Below are positions 1-7,147 of a DNA stretch of 28,695 bases, in pieces. Origin of the DNA: Pigmentiphaga sp. (lineage in GTDB: Bacteria; Pseudomonadota; Gammaproteobacteria; Burkholderiales; Burkholderiaceae_B); the NCBI GenBank assembly GCA_023228945.1, contig JALOAI010000039.1, forward strand, positions 1 through 28,695, given 5' to 3'. Numbering within the stretch: the stretch's first letter is position 1; each line of letters starts with the position of its first letter. The position numbers and the translations under genes are program-made. A model generated the notes under the pieces. It saw nothing but the letters and a program-made list of their open reading frames with translations. It had not been told where the DNA came from and searched no databases.

Positions 1-77
1 GGGTCGCCCATATCGTCTAGCTTCTGGCGGCGCTGATCGTGGGAAAACAGGTCGTTCTTGATGGCGTTGCGAGACAT
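1..77 (-). CDS. IS5-family transposase, N-terminal 25 residues only
   Basis: Reading from the ATG at 77 on the minus strand gives MSRNAIKNDLFSHDQRRQKL and then DDMGDP, which resembles the start of IS5-group DDE transposases (a short basic leader, then LFS-x-RR-x-KLD-x-x-GDP). The gene runs off the window, so the catalytic DDE residues cannot be checked. Whether the element is intact is unknown. Confidence 0.6.
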   Translation of the reverse strand, partial: MSRNAIKNDLFSHDQRRQKLDDMGD

Positions 78-159
78 GGCGGGACGGTCAGATCACGTTG
101 GTTTCGGTAGGATGCGTATTGTACCAACATGGAAGGTCATTGAGGTTTTTCGAGGTGCC
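1..159 (-). mobile_element. End of an IS5-family insertion sequence (rest lies outside the window)
   Basis: The segment holds the 5' end of an IS5-type transposase gene on the minus strand and about 80 bases of leader before it. The outer end is placed at 159, where the minus strand starts GGCACCTCGAAAAACC, because the next four bases (CTAA, 160-163) fit the YTAR target duplication typical of IS5 elements. The other end and the second copy of the target duplication are out of view, so the boundary is an inference. The element sits about 70 bases downstream of the rnk stop codon and does not interrupt it. Confidence 0.6.
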
Positions 160-231
160 CTAAAGAGCCGGCGCCACGGCTATCGCAAGCGACGGCCGAC
201 CAGGCCAGCCCGCCATCCACATCCGACCTAC

Positions 232-627
232 TCACGCCGACAGCGGCACCGTGGACACGATGCGTATCGGCATCTGCCGGCCATCGGGCAGCCACACCAT
301 GGCCTCGGCGCCAACCGGCATGCCCAGCACGGCCAGGCCCACCGGGCTGACGAACGAAATCTTGCCCGCCCGGGGCTCGGCTTCGTCGGGCGCCACCAGC
401 GTCACGGTTTGCCGCGCGCCGGTGTCGCACATCTCGTACGTCAGTCGATCATTGAGCTCGACGTAGGCGGTGGCGCGATCGCCTTCCGGCAGGATTCGGG
501 CCTGCGCCACGATCTCGGTCAGCGCCTCGCCGACGTTGGTTTCCACGTCGGCAAGCCGCATCAACTGTTCGGCGGTGCGGGAAAGGACGATGGCGTCCTG
601 GCGATTCAGACAACGGTCATTCCACAT
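232..627 (-). CDS. rnk: Nucleoside diphosphate kinase regulator Rnk (GreA/GreB C-terminal fold)
   Basis: A 131-residue protein of the Rnk family. These proteins have a short N-terminal coiled coil and a C-terminal GreA/GreB FKBP-like domain; they bind RNA polymerase and influence nucleoside diphosphate kinase and nucleotide pools. The C-terminal half shows the family signature: a strand with VELNDRLTYEM, VTLVAPDEAEPRAGKISFVS, then a hydrophobic stretch and MVWLPDG. The start at 627 is chosen because AGAGGAA lies about eight bases upstream and because the longer frame to 816 adds 63 low-complexity residues unlike the family. It is transcribed alone, away from a gene-poor 500-base region, and has a strong hairpin in its leader (663-686). 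An IS5 element lies just downstream. Confidence 0.82.
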   Translation of the reverse strand: MWNDRCLNRQDAIVLSRTAEQLMRLADVETNVGEALTEIVAQARILPEGDRATAYVELNDRLTYEMCDTGARQTVTLVAPDEAEPRAGKISFVSPVGLAVLGMPVGAEAMVWLPDGRQMPIRIVSTVPLSA

Positions 628-662
628 GATCTGATTCCTCTGAAAAAATGGATGAGAAGCAA

Positions 663-686
663 CCGCCAGCGTGATAACGCTGGCGG
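663..686. promoter_or_regulatory. Perfect 9-bp inverted repeat in the rnk leader
   Basis: CCGCCAGCG (663-671) and CGCTGGCGG (678-686) are exact reverse complements separated by TGATAA. The structure lies 36-59 bases upstream of the rnk start. On the minus strand a T-run (640-645) follows at a distance of about 17 bases, too far for a classical intrinsic terminator, so a leader RNA hairpin or a protein-binding site is as likely. Confidence 0.5.
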
Positions 687-1138
687 CAACACAAGACGCA
701 TGCGGGGTGGCTCGGGAGCAGGAACGGTCAGCCAGCCGGCTGACGCCACACTCACCGAGCGGCGGCAAGCCAGGCCAGGTTCTTACCGTTGGGCAGCCAC
801 CGGAGGCGGCACACAAGGGTTCCGGGCATGACGATGATGGTGAAAAAGACGAAGGAGGTGGGGGCTAGGCGCCATGCTGGCGCTGCCTGGGCGAAGACGT
901 ATAACCCGCCCAAAATAATACGTAAACACAATAGCATGGATGGGCTGGGAAAGCCAGGGGCTGGCCACGGTGGCCGGCGAACAGCCGCGCCGGGACGGAC
1001 AAATACAGCCTCTATCCGGTCACGCAACCGGCTTCCATCCCAGGGAACGCTGCGCTCTCCGGCGAGAGCGCTGGTCAGGCGCCTGCTCCGGCGTCGGAGC
1101 CTGGCCTGGCGGGCGGGCAAACCCCCCGCGGTGGGCGT
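687..1138. other. Gene-poor stretch between rnk and the Bug receptor gene
   Basis: No convincing gene was found. The minus-strand frame from ATG 937 to 752 would give a 61-residue hydrophobic peptide, but it has no ribosome binding site and no recognised family. An 8-bp inverted repeat, GCGCTCTC (1052-1059) and GAGAGCGC (1064-1071) around CGGC, lies 70-90 bases past the stop codon of the Bug receptor gene and could stop transcription only by a Rho-dependent route, since no T-run follows. Confidence 0.4.
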
Positions 1139-2155
1139 CTACTTGTCGATCCTCAGATCCGCCGCCTTGACCACCTCCTGGTTCTGGCGGATCTGCTGCT
1201 CCAGCACCTGCTCGTAGGTGATGGGATCCGATCCCACCAGGGAGTAGCCCAGGGCGTGCACCTGCTCTTTCACCTTGGGATCTCGCAGGGCCTCGATCAG
1301 GCCGTTGGCCAGTGTCTGCTTGACTTCCGGCGCCAGCCCCGCGGGCGCGACGAAGCCGATGCTGCTGTCCATCACCACGCCGGGGATGGTCTCGGATACC
1401 GTGGGGAATTCCGGATACGAGGGCGCGCGCTCGGCGGTGGATATCGCGAGCATCTTCAGGCGGCCACCCGCGACGTGCGGCAGCGCCGACTCCATCACCA
1501 CGATGCCCACCGGCACGCGTCCGGGCAGAAGATCCTGATAGGCCGGACTGCTGCCGCTATATGGAATATGGGTGAGATCGATGCCGGCCCGCAGCTTCAG
1601 GAGTTCGCCGAACAAATGGGTGGCGGTGCCGATGCCCAGCGAGGCGTACTCGATGGCGCCCGGCTTGGACTTGGCCAGCGCCACCAGTTCGGCGATGTCG
1701 TTGGCGGGAAAGTCGGGATGGACCACCACGGCCATGGGAGCGCTCACGGCTTGCGTGAGCGGCGTGAAATCCTTGAGCGTGTCGTAAGGCAGATCATTGC
1801 GCAGGCTGGGGTTGATGGTATGCGCCGAGATCACCATGCCGAAGGTATGGCCATCGGGCTTGGCGCTGGCCACGGCCTGGGTGCCGATGATGCTGCCGGC
1901 GCCGCCGCGATTCTCCACGATCACGGATTGTCCCCATTGGTCGCCGAGGCGCTGGGCGATCAGCCGGGCCAGGCTATCGGAGGCGCCTCCGGCCGGCAGC
2001 GGCACGATCATCCTTACCGCGCGCCCGGGGTACGCGACCTCGGCCGCGAAGGGCGCGGCAGCCAGTGCGGCCGCGCCGACACCCAGCAGAGTGGCCATGA
2101 AACGGCGGCGCATCATGGGGCCGCCAAGACCTGGCTGGAAGGTGAACTGGAACAT
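1139..2155 (-). CDS. Bug-family tripartite tricarboxylate transporter (TTT) solute receptor
   Basis: A 338-residue periplasmic solute-binding protein of the Bug/TctC family, which capture carboxylates with high affinity, often without a cognate TctAB permease alongside. After a signal region (RRRFMATLLGVGAAALAAAP, with a twin-arginine flavour) the mature protein opens with the family's YPGRAVRMIVPLPAGGASDS, followed by VIVENRGGAGSIIG, ADG-like KPDGHTF, and THIPYSGSSPAYQDLLPGRV. The ATG at 2155 is preferred because GAGGAG lies about six bases upstream; the internal MMRRR at 2116 has no such site. It is the last gene of the leuC-leuD operon, starting 38 bases after leuD, which suggests it supplies the substrate or its precursor for that hydro-lyase. 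Ligand unknown. Confidence 0.88.
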   Translation of the reverse strand: MFQFTFQPGLGGPMMRRRFMATLLGVGAAALAAAPFAAEVAYPGRAVRMIVPLPAGGASDSLARLIAQRLGDQWGQSVIVENRGGAGSIIGTQAVASAKPDGHTFGMVISAHTINPSLRNDLPYDTLKDFTPLTQAVSAPMAVVVHPDFPANDIAELVALAKSKPGAIEYASLGIGTATHLFGELLKLRAGIDLTHIPYSGSSPAYQDLLPGRVPVGIVVMESALPHVAGGRLKMLAISTAERAPSYPEFPTVSETIPGVVMDSSIGFVAPAGLAPEVKQTLANGLIEALRDPKVKEQVHALGYSLVGSDPITYEQVLEQQIRQNQEVVKAADLRIDK

Positions 2156-2193
2156 GGGATCTCCTCGATCAAGGCTGCCGGGCAGCAGGAACA

Positions 2194-2823
2194 TTACGGT
2201 TTGGAAACCAGAAAAAGCCAGGGGCGGCGCTGTCGCTCGCGGTCTTGGTAGGCGGCGATCCGCGCGTCGCGCTTTTGGGTAACGGCGATGCTGTCGAGCC
2301 CTTCGAGCAAGGCTTCGCGCTTGAGCCGGGGCACGGCAAAGGAAAGCACTTCGCCGTCGGGCGCGGTGAGCTCGCAGCGTTCGAGATCGATGCCAAGCCG
2401 GCGGCCGTGCAAGCCTTCGGCCAGTTGCCGCTGCAGCCGACGCACGATGTTGGCGGCCAGGCGAATGGGCAGCAGCCCGTTCTCGAAACAGTTGTTGAAG
2501 AAAATCTCGCCGAAACCGGGGGCGACGACGGCGCGGATGCCCAGCCCCGCCAAAGCCCATACCGCGCCTTCGCGCGAACTGCCGCAGCCGAAGTTGCTGC
2601 CGGTCACCAGGATGGTGGCATCGGCGTACTCCGGCCGGTTCAGCACGAAGTCCGGGTCGGCGGAACCATCGGGTCGATAGCGCAGCGCCGCCAGGGCGTG
2701 GGCGCCGAGCTGCTCGCGCGGCACGCCGGAGAACAGGGGCTCGACGCGAATGATCATGTCGGTGTCGACATTATCGAGCGGCAGCGGCGCGGCGGTGCCG
2801 TGCAGGGTCGTGAATCGGTTCAT
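2194..2823 (-). CDS. leuD: 3-isopropylmalate dehydratase-type small subunit (LeuD-like)
   Basis: A 209-residue swivelling domain of the aconitase superfamily. It pairs with a LeuC-type large subunit to isomerise or hydrate hydroxy-dicarboxylates. Visible signatures are LPLDNVDTDMIIR near the N-terminus, SNFGCGSSREGAVWAL (substrate-binding serine loop) and VVAPGFGEIFFNNCFENGLLPI. Length is that of LeuD. It begins four bases after the leuC stop codon, so the two subunits are co-translated. The absence of leuA and leuB nearby, and the linked Bug receptor and GntR repressor, suggest a catabolic paralogue (for example acting on a methylated malate or maleate) rather than the leucine biosynthetic enzyme; this is inference from context only. 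Confidence 0.85.
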   Translation of the reverse strand: MNRFTTLHGTAAPLPLDNVDTDMIIRVEPLFSGVPREQLGAHALAALRYRPDGSADPDFVLNRPEYADATILVTGSNFGCGSSREGAVWALAGLGIRAVVAPGFGEIFFNNCFENGLLPIRLAANIVRRLQRQLAEGLHGRRLGIDLERCELTAPDGEVLSFAVPRLKREALLEGLDSIAVTQKRDARIAAYQDRERQRRPWLFLVSKP

Positions 2824-2827
2824 GGCG

Positions 2828-4219
2828 TTACGGCAGAATCGAAAGTTGACGAACGTCGGTAATGCGGCCGGTCACGGCGGCGGCGGCGGCCATGGCGGGG
2901 CTCGCCAGGTGAGTGCGGGCGCCCGGCCCCTGCCGGCCGACGAAGTTGCGGTTGGAGGTGGAGACGGCTCGCTTGCCGGCGGGAACGGTTTCGCCGTTGG
3001 CGGCCAGGCACATGGAACAGCCCGGCTCCCGCCATTCGAATCCGGCGTCGCGGAATATCCGGTCCAGGCCTTCGGCTTCGGCGGCGCGGCTGACGGCGCG
3101 CGAACCCGGTACCACCCAGGCGGTGACGTCCGGCGCCACCCGGCGCCCACGCGCCACGGCGGCGGCGGCGCGCAGGTCGGACAACCGCGAGTTGGTGCAG
3201 GACCCGATGAAAACGTAGTCGATCGGCAGGCCTTCCAGAGATTGGCCAGGCCGCAATCCCATATAGGCCTGTGCCGCCTCCACGGTGTTCCGCCCGCCCC
3301 CCACGTCCACCGGAATGGCTTGCCCGATACCCACGACGTGCTGCGGGCTGGTGCCCCAGGTGATCTGCGGCGCCACTTCCGAAATCTCGATGGTCAGTTC
3401 GACATCGAAGCGAGCGCCCGGATCGGTTGGCAATGCGCGCCAGTCGGCCACCGCGCGGTGCCAATCGTCGCCCTTCGGGGCGTAGGGCCGCGGCCGCAGA
3501 TCCTCGAAAGTGGCGTCGTCGGGCGAGATCAGGCCGCAGCGGGCGCCCATCTCGACCGCCAGATTACAGAGCGTCATGCGCTCTTCCATCGTCATGTCGC
3601 GAATCGCGGGCCCGGCGTACTCCACCGCATAGCCGTTGCCGGCCGCGGTGCCGAGGTGGCCGATGACGTACAGCATGACGTCTTTGGCCGTGACCCCCGT
3701 CGCCCTACGGCCATCCAGCCATACCCGCATCGTGCGCGGCTTCTGCAGCACGATGGTCTGCGTGGCCGCTACGTGCAGGAATTGCGAAGCGCCGATGCCG
3801 AAGGCGAGCGCGCCATAGGCGCCGTTGGTGCAGGTATGGCTGTCGGCGCAGACCACCAGGCTGCCGGGCAGGGTCAGCCCCTGCTCGGGGCCCATCACGT
3901 GCACGATGCCCTGGCGCTCGTCGTCCACGTCGAACAGGGTAATGCCATGGCGCCGAGCCTCGCGCCGCAGATCGGCCAGGTAGCGCAAGCCATGTTCCGT
4001 GGTACCGATCCGGCCGGGGGCGGTGCCGATGGCGTGATCCGGCGAGGCGAAGCACAGCTCGGGATTGCGGAGCCGCAAGCCGCGGCGATGCAGCGCTGCA
4101 AGATGCTGGCCGCCCGCATCGGTGATGTAGTGCCGGTCCACGTGCAACAGCGCAAAGCCGTCGTCCAGCGACTCGATGACGTGGCGAGTCCAAAGCTTGT
4201 CGAACAGGGTGGCGGGCAT
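2828..4219 (-). CDS. leuC: 3-isopropylmalate dehydratase-type large subunit (LeuC-like)
   Basis: A 463-residue large subunit carrying the [4Fe-4S] cluster. The three cluster cysteines are visible: C341 in GSCTNSR and C401/C404 in GCSMC. Other hallmarks are TLFDKLWTRHV at the N-terminus, VCADSHTCTNGAYGALAFGI (about 123-142), and PQITWGTSPQHVVGI. The family start usually lies just before TLFDKLW, so ATG 4219 is chosen over an in-frame ATG at 4249 that has no ribosome binding site and lies inside a likely operator/promoter. It heads the operon leuC-leuD-Bug receptor and is divergent from a GntR-family gene. Chemistry is secure at the level of aconitase-type hydro-lyase; the actual substrate is not. 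Confidence 0.85.
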   Translation of the reverse strand: MPATLFDKLWTRHVIESLDDGFALLHVDRHYITDAGGQHLAALHRRGLRLRNPELCFASPDHAIGTAPGRIGTTEHGLRYLADLRREARRHGITLFDVDDERQGIVHVMGPEQGLTLPGSLVVCADSHTCTNGAYGALAFGIGASQFLHVAATQTIVLQKPRTMRVWLDGRRATGVTAKDVMLYVIGHLGTAAGNGYAVEYAGPAIRDMTMEERMTLCNLAVEMGARCGLISPDDATFEDLRPRPYAPKGDDWHRAVADWRALPTDPGARFDVELTIEISEVAPQITWGTSPQHVVGIGQAIPVDVGGGRNTVEAAQAYMGLRPGQSLEGLPIDYVFIGSCTNSRLSDLRAAAAVARGRRVAPDVTAWVVPGSRAVSRAAEAEGLDRIFRDAGFEWREPGCSMCLAANGETVPAGKRAVSTSNRNFVGRQGPGARTHLASPAMAAAAAVTGRITDVRQLSILP

Positions 4220-4239
4220 GGAGGTTCCGGGAACGATGG

Positions 4240-4247
4240 GTTTATAC
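4240..4247. promoter_or_regulatory. Candidate HutC/GntR operator
   Basis: GTTTATAC matches the GTnTAnAC core that HutC-subfamily GntR regulators bind. It lies 21 bases upstream of the chosen leuC start and about at the predicted transcription start, in the intergenic region facing a HutC-type regulator gene. One copy only; binding is inferred. Confidence 0.45.
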
Positions 4248-4277
4248 ATACTATTATCATGATGACATAATGACCAA
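4248..4277 (-). promoter_or_regulatory. Candidate promoter of the leuC operon
   Basis: On the minus strand TTGGTC (4277-4272) and TAGTAT (4253-4248) are separated by 18 bases, in an AT-rich patch that stands out from the GC-rich flanks. Each hexamer matches the sigma-70 consensus at four of six positions. A start point near 4241 would put the GTTTATAC site across it, a good place for a repressor. Confidence 0.35.
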
Positions 4278-4486
4278 AGAAAGTCGAATCCGGGCCCGGG
4301 CGAGCGCACGCGGCGGCACGGCCGCGGCTCGTGGTACTGTTCCTGGCTGCCCGCGCCGCTTTTTCTTCGCTCCATGCTTGCACGCCATTTCGTTTTCCTC
4401 CACCACGCTTGCCCCGGGTCCGGCGGCAGGCCACCGCGCCTCGCCCCCGCGCCACGCGGCGGCGGCCTGCCCGGAGCCCTATCGCC

Positions 4487-5218
4487 ATGAGCTTGCGCAA
4501 AGCCTCGCTTGGCGTACCGTTGCATCGCCGGATTTCCTCGGTGATCGAAGACGCCATCGCCACCGGCCGCCACCAGCCGGGCGAGCGCCTGCCCACCGAA
4601 GACGCCATGTGCGCCACGTACGGCGTCTCGCGCATCACGGTGCGGCGCGCCATGCAATCGCTGGAAGAAGCCGGGCTGATCGAACGGCGGCAAGGCGAAG
4701 GCACCTTCGTCGCCCGCTCCGAGGCGGTGGCGGCGCTGCAGACGTCGTTGGCCAGCTTCATGCAGCGGGTCGCCGAGAACCGCGATCAGACCACCGTCGA
4801 GCTGCGGGAATGCCTGTGGCACGTGCCACCGCCGGCGGTGGCCGAGAGCCTGGGCCTGGCGCCGTCCCACGAGGTCCTGCGTATCGTCCGCCGCCGCCAA
4901 CGCGATGGCCTACCCTATACCTTGAGCACCGTGTACCTGCCGCCCGACGTCGGCGGGCAGCTCGATTGCAACGACTTCGCCACCACGCCGCTGAGCGAAT
5001 TGCTGCAGCGCGTTGGCCGCCCCTATGGCCGCATCCAGGTGTCGGTGGGCGCCATCCTGGCCGATCCGGTCCTGGCCGAGGTGTTGCAAGTCAAGGTTGG
5101 CGACCCTCTGGTCGATGTCCACCGCCTGGGTTTCGACGCCCAGAACCGGCCGATCGAATACCAGACGATTCTCGGCCCGCCCACCCGCTATCGCCTGCAC
5201 GCCACGCTGGGGGCTTGA
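4487..5218 (+). CDS. GntR-family transcriptional regulator, HutC subfamily
   Basis: A 243-residue regulator: winged helix-turn-helix at about residues 9-72 (PLHRRISSVIEDAIATGRHQ, GERLPTEDAMCATYGVSRIT, VRRAMQSLEEAGLIERRQGE, GTFVA) followed by a UTRA effector domain (about 90-240) with the typical VLRIVRRR and LLQRVGRPYGRIQV segments. The frame is open further upstream to 4331, but those 52 extra residues are proline/arginine-rich and unlike the family; ATG 4487 has GGAG about ten bases before it. Divergent from the leuC operon, which it probably represses until a carboxylate inducer binds the UTRA domain. Confidence 0.87.
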   Translation: MSLRKASLGVPLHRRISSVIEDAIATGRHQPGERLPTEDAMCATYGVSRITVRRAMQSLEEAGLIERRQGEGTFVARSEAVAALQTSLASFMQRVAENRDQTTVELRECLWHVPPPAVAESLGLAPSHEVLRIVRRRQRDGLPYTLSTVYLPPDVGGQLDCNDFATTPLSELLQRVGRPYGRIQVSVGAILADPVLAEVLQVKVGDPLVDVHRLGFDAQNRPIEYQTILGPPTRYRLHATLGA

Positions 5219-5243
5219 GTTTTCATCCTGCTTCCTTGCCGCC

Positions 5244-5656
5244 ATGAGCCCTCAATCGACCCATGCGCCCATCGCGATCCCCAGCCTGCGTGGCGTGCAG
5301 GTCGTGCACCTCGACATGAAGGCGGTGCCCAGCTCGCAGTACAAAAGCGTGTTCGCGGACCTCATCTACGCCGATTACCACCTGGCCCAGCAACGCCCCC
5401 CGCTCCCGCGGGCAGCCCGCCCGCGATCGTCGAGCGCTACCCGGTGGACCGCACCCGGCACGACAAACTACTCTCCTTATCGCGCAACGAGCGCGTGGTG
5501 CTCAAGCTCCTGCTCACCGGCATGAGCAACGAGGCGATCGGCCTCGACCAGGACATTTCGATCAACACCGTCAAAACCTACCGCAAGCGCCTGTATAAAA
5601 AGCTGGAGGTCTCGACGGTGAACGAGTTGCATAGCCGCTACGGCAACTTGGCGTAG
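5244..5656 (+). pseudogene. Small LuxR-type regulator with a frameshift in a C-run
   Basis: From ATG 5244 the frame reads a 50-residue N-terminal part (including VQVVHLDMKAVPSSQYKSVF and ADLIYADYHLAQQRP) and then loses sense after the six-C run at 5396-5401. In the next frame a clear LuxR/FixJ C-terminal domain follows: LSLSRNERVVLKLLLTGMSN, EAIGLDQDISINTVKTYRKR, LYKKLEVSTVNELHSRYG. The total of 413 bases plus one missing base gives exactly 138 codons, so a single lost C explains the break. Without a restored frame the HTH domain could only be made from the GTG at 5444. This could be a true pseudogene, a sequencing error, or a slippage-prone switch. Its stop lies right where a Bug fragment on the other strand begins. 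Confidence 0.7.
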
Positions 5657-6245
5657 CGGCGGGCGGCGTCGCCTTGGGTGCCACCATGCCGATCCAGGCC
5701 GACATCGGCACGTCGGTATAGCCATGCTCGCTCAGCGTCGACACGTCGGGAAACAGCGGATGGCGCGCGGCGCCGAACACCGCCAAGGGCAGCAACTCAC
5801 CGCTCTTGAGCATTTGCATGCCGCTGGCGGCGTCGGTAATCATCACCGGCACGTGGCCGCCCACCACGTCCTGGATCGCCGGCGCGGCGCCTTTGTATGG
5901 CACATGCACCATGTCCAGCCCGGTCTTGTCGAGCAGCATCTCCATCGCCAATTGATGCGGGCTGCCGATGCCCGCCGTGGCAAACGAGACTTGCCCCGGA
6001 TTGGCCTTGGCGCGCTCCACCAGCTCAGCCATGGTCTTGATGCCCGACGGTTGATTCACCGCGATGAACAGCGGAAACTCCGCCAGCAGGCCGATGGGCG
6101 TGAAATCCTGCTCGGGGTTGTATGACAAGTTCTTGAACAGCGCGCGATTGAAGATCAGCGTACCGTTGTCCGCCGACAAAACGGTATAGCCATCGGCGGA
6201 CGAACGCGCCACGGCGTCCGCGGCGATCGTTGTGCCGCCGCCCGT
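5657..6245 (-). pseudogene. Internal fragment of a Bug-family solute receptor
   Basis: About 195 codons of a TTT receptor without either end. The recognisable part runs from TTIAADAVARSSADGYT through FTPIGLLAEFPLFIAVNQPS, VSFATAGIGSPHQLAMEMLL and MVHVPYKGAAPAIQDVVGGH to MSAWIGMVAPKATPPA. The signal peptide, the N-terminal carboxylate-pinning loop and the last 60 or so residues are missing. The upstream end abuts a broken Rieske oxygenase (junction near 6240-6250) and the downstream end abuts the LuxR remnant at 5656. It can no longer be exported or bind ligand. Confidence 0.8.
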
Positions 6246-7000
6246 CGGCCGTAGATGCCCGAACCCTCGGCACGGTCGGCCCCCGGCGCCGTGACCCCGG
6301 CATCGTTGACGAGATAGCACGGCGCCATCCACCGAATGTCGGTCCAATGATCCGCCGGCTCGCCGTCGCGGCGAAACAGCATGTCGAACAATCCCGGCGG
6401 GCGCACCGAGGGCATCCAGCGCGACACAGTCACCACATCGCCCTGCTGGTCCACCCGGATCTGCGCCGAGGCGGTATCGGCGTTGCCCAGCACGCCCCGG
6501 TGCAGGATCACGGTGTGCGACAGATCGAGGAGGTTATCCACGACCAACTGGTAGCCCGCGTCCATCTCCAGATGATCGCGCTGCGTGATGTAGCGGGCCT
6601 GCGCCTGGCCGACCATCGAGAGATCCGGGATGCGCGAAGCATCCGGCGTTTTGTCGCCCATCCACACCCACACCAGGCTGTGCGCCTCGTGGGCGGGATA
6701 GGCCCGCACCTTGGCGGCCTCGGGCACCAGACCCTTGCCATGGGGGTTGTAGATACAGCTGCCGTGGCGATCGAAATGCAAGCCGTGGTAGCCGCATTCG
6801 ATGGCGCCGTTGTCCTGCAGTTTGCCCAGATGCAATGGGGCGAAACGATGGGGACACCGGTCTTGCAGCGCCACCACACCGCCGTCCGGCGCCCGGTAGA
6901 TGACCAGTGGCTCGCCAAGGATTTCCCGCCGCTCCAGTTTCCCCGGAACGAGCTGCTCCGACCACATGGCCACATACCAGGTGTTGCGCAGGTATTGCAT
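6246..7000 (-). pseudogene. VanA-like Rieske oxygenase, C-terminus replaced by a fused fragment
   Basis: From ATG 7000 (AAGGAG six bases upstream) about 250 codons encode a Rieske non-haem iron oxygenase of the vanillate O-demethylase/phthalate type. The Rieske cluster ligands C49, H51, C69 and H72 and the mononuclear iron motif D159-x2-H162-x4-H167 are intact. After GADRAEGSGIYG the homology stops: roughly the last 90-100 residues of the catalytic domain, including the third iron carboxylate ligand, are lost and the frame runs on into out-of-frame Bug receptor DNA until 6155. The likely cause is a deletion between two adjacent genes of one catabolic operon (oxygenase followed by Bug receptor). 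Not expected to be active. Confidence 0.78.
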
Positions 7001-7083
7001 GACGTCTCCTTGATTCCAGTGATGGCCGGCGCCGCGTGGCATTCGGCATGTGGAATACTCTACAAGCGAGATGTCGGGTGCAA

Positions 7084-7103
7084 TGTCACCTGGATGGGTG
7101 ACA
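7084..7103. promoter_or_regulatory. Inverted repeat between the broken Rieske gene and the LysR gene
   Basis: TGTCACC (7084-7090) and GGTGACA (7097-7103) are perfect 7-bp arms around a 6-base spacer, about 45 bases before the LysR start and 84 bases before the start of the divergent Rieske remnant. A dyad of this size between divergent genes is a plausible regulator site. It does not show the classical T-N11-A spacing, so the bound protein is uncertain. Confidence 0.45.
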
Positions 7104-7147
7104 ATAATGAACTACACTAGCGATTAACCGCAAGAAGGAGCCTCCAT

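Noticed and set aside
58..831. Long plus-strand frame across rnk
   Set aside because: Antisense shadow of rnk; arginine/histidine/glycine-rich translation typical of the opposite strand of GC-rich genes.
752..937. Hydrophobic 61-residue minus-strand reading frame between rnk and the Bug gene
   Set aside because: No ribosome binding site, no recognised family, and the frame overlaps equally long frames on the other strand as expected in GC-rich DNA.
1052..1071. Intrinsic terminator after the Bug receptor gene
   Set aside because: The 8-bp stem is good but no T-run follows on the minus strand; kept only as a note under the gene-poor stretch.
2750..4270. 506-residue plus-strand frame opposite leuC and leuD
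   Set aside because: Shadow frame of strongly recognisable LeuC; its translation is histidine/glycine-rich with no domain.
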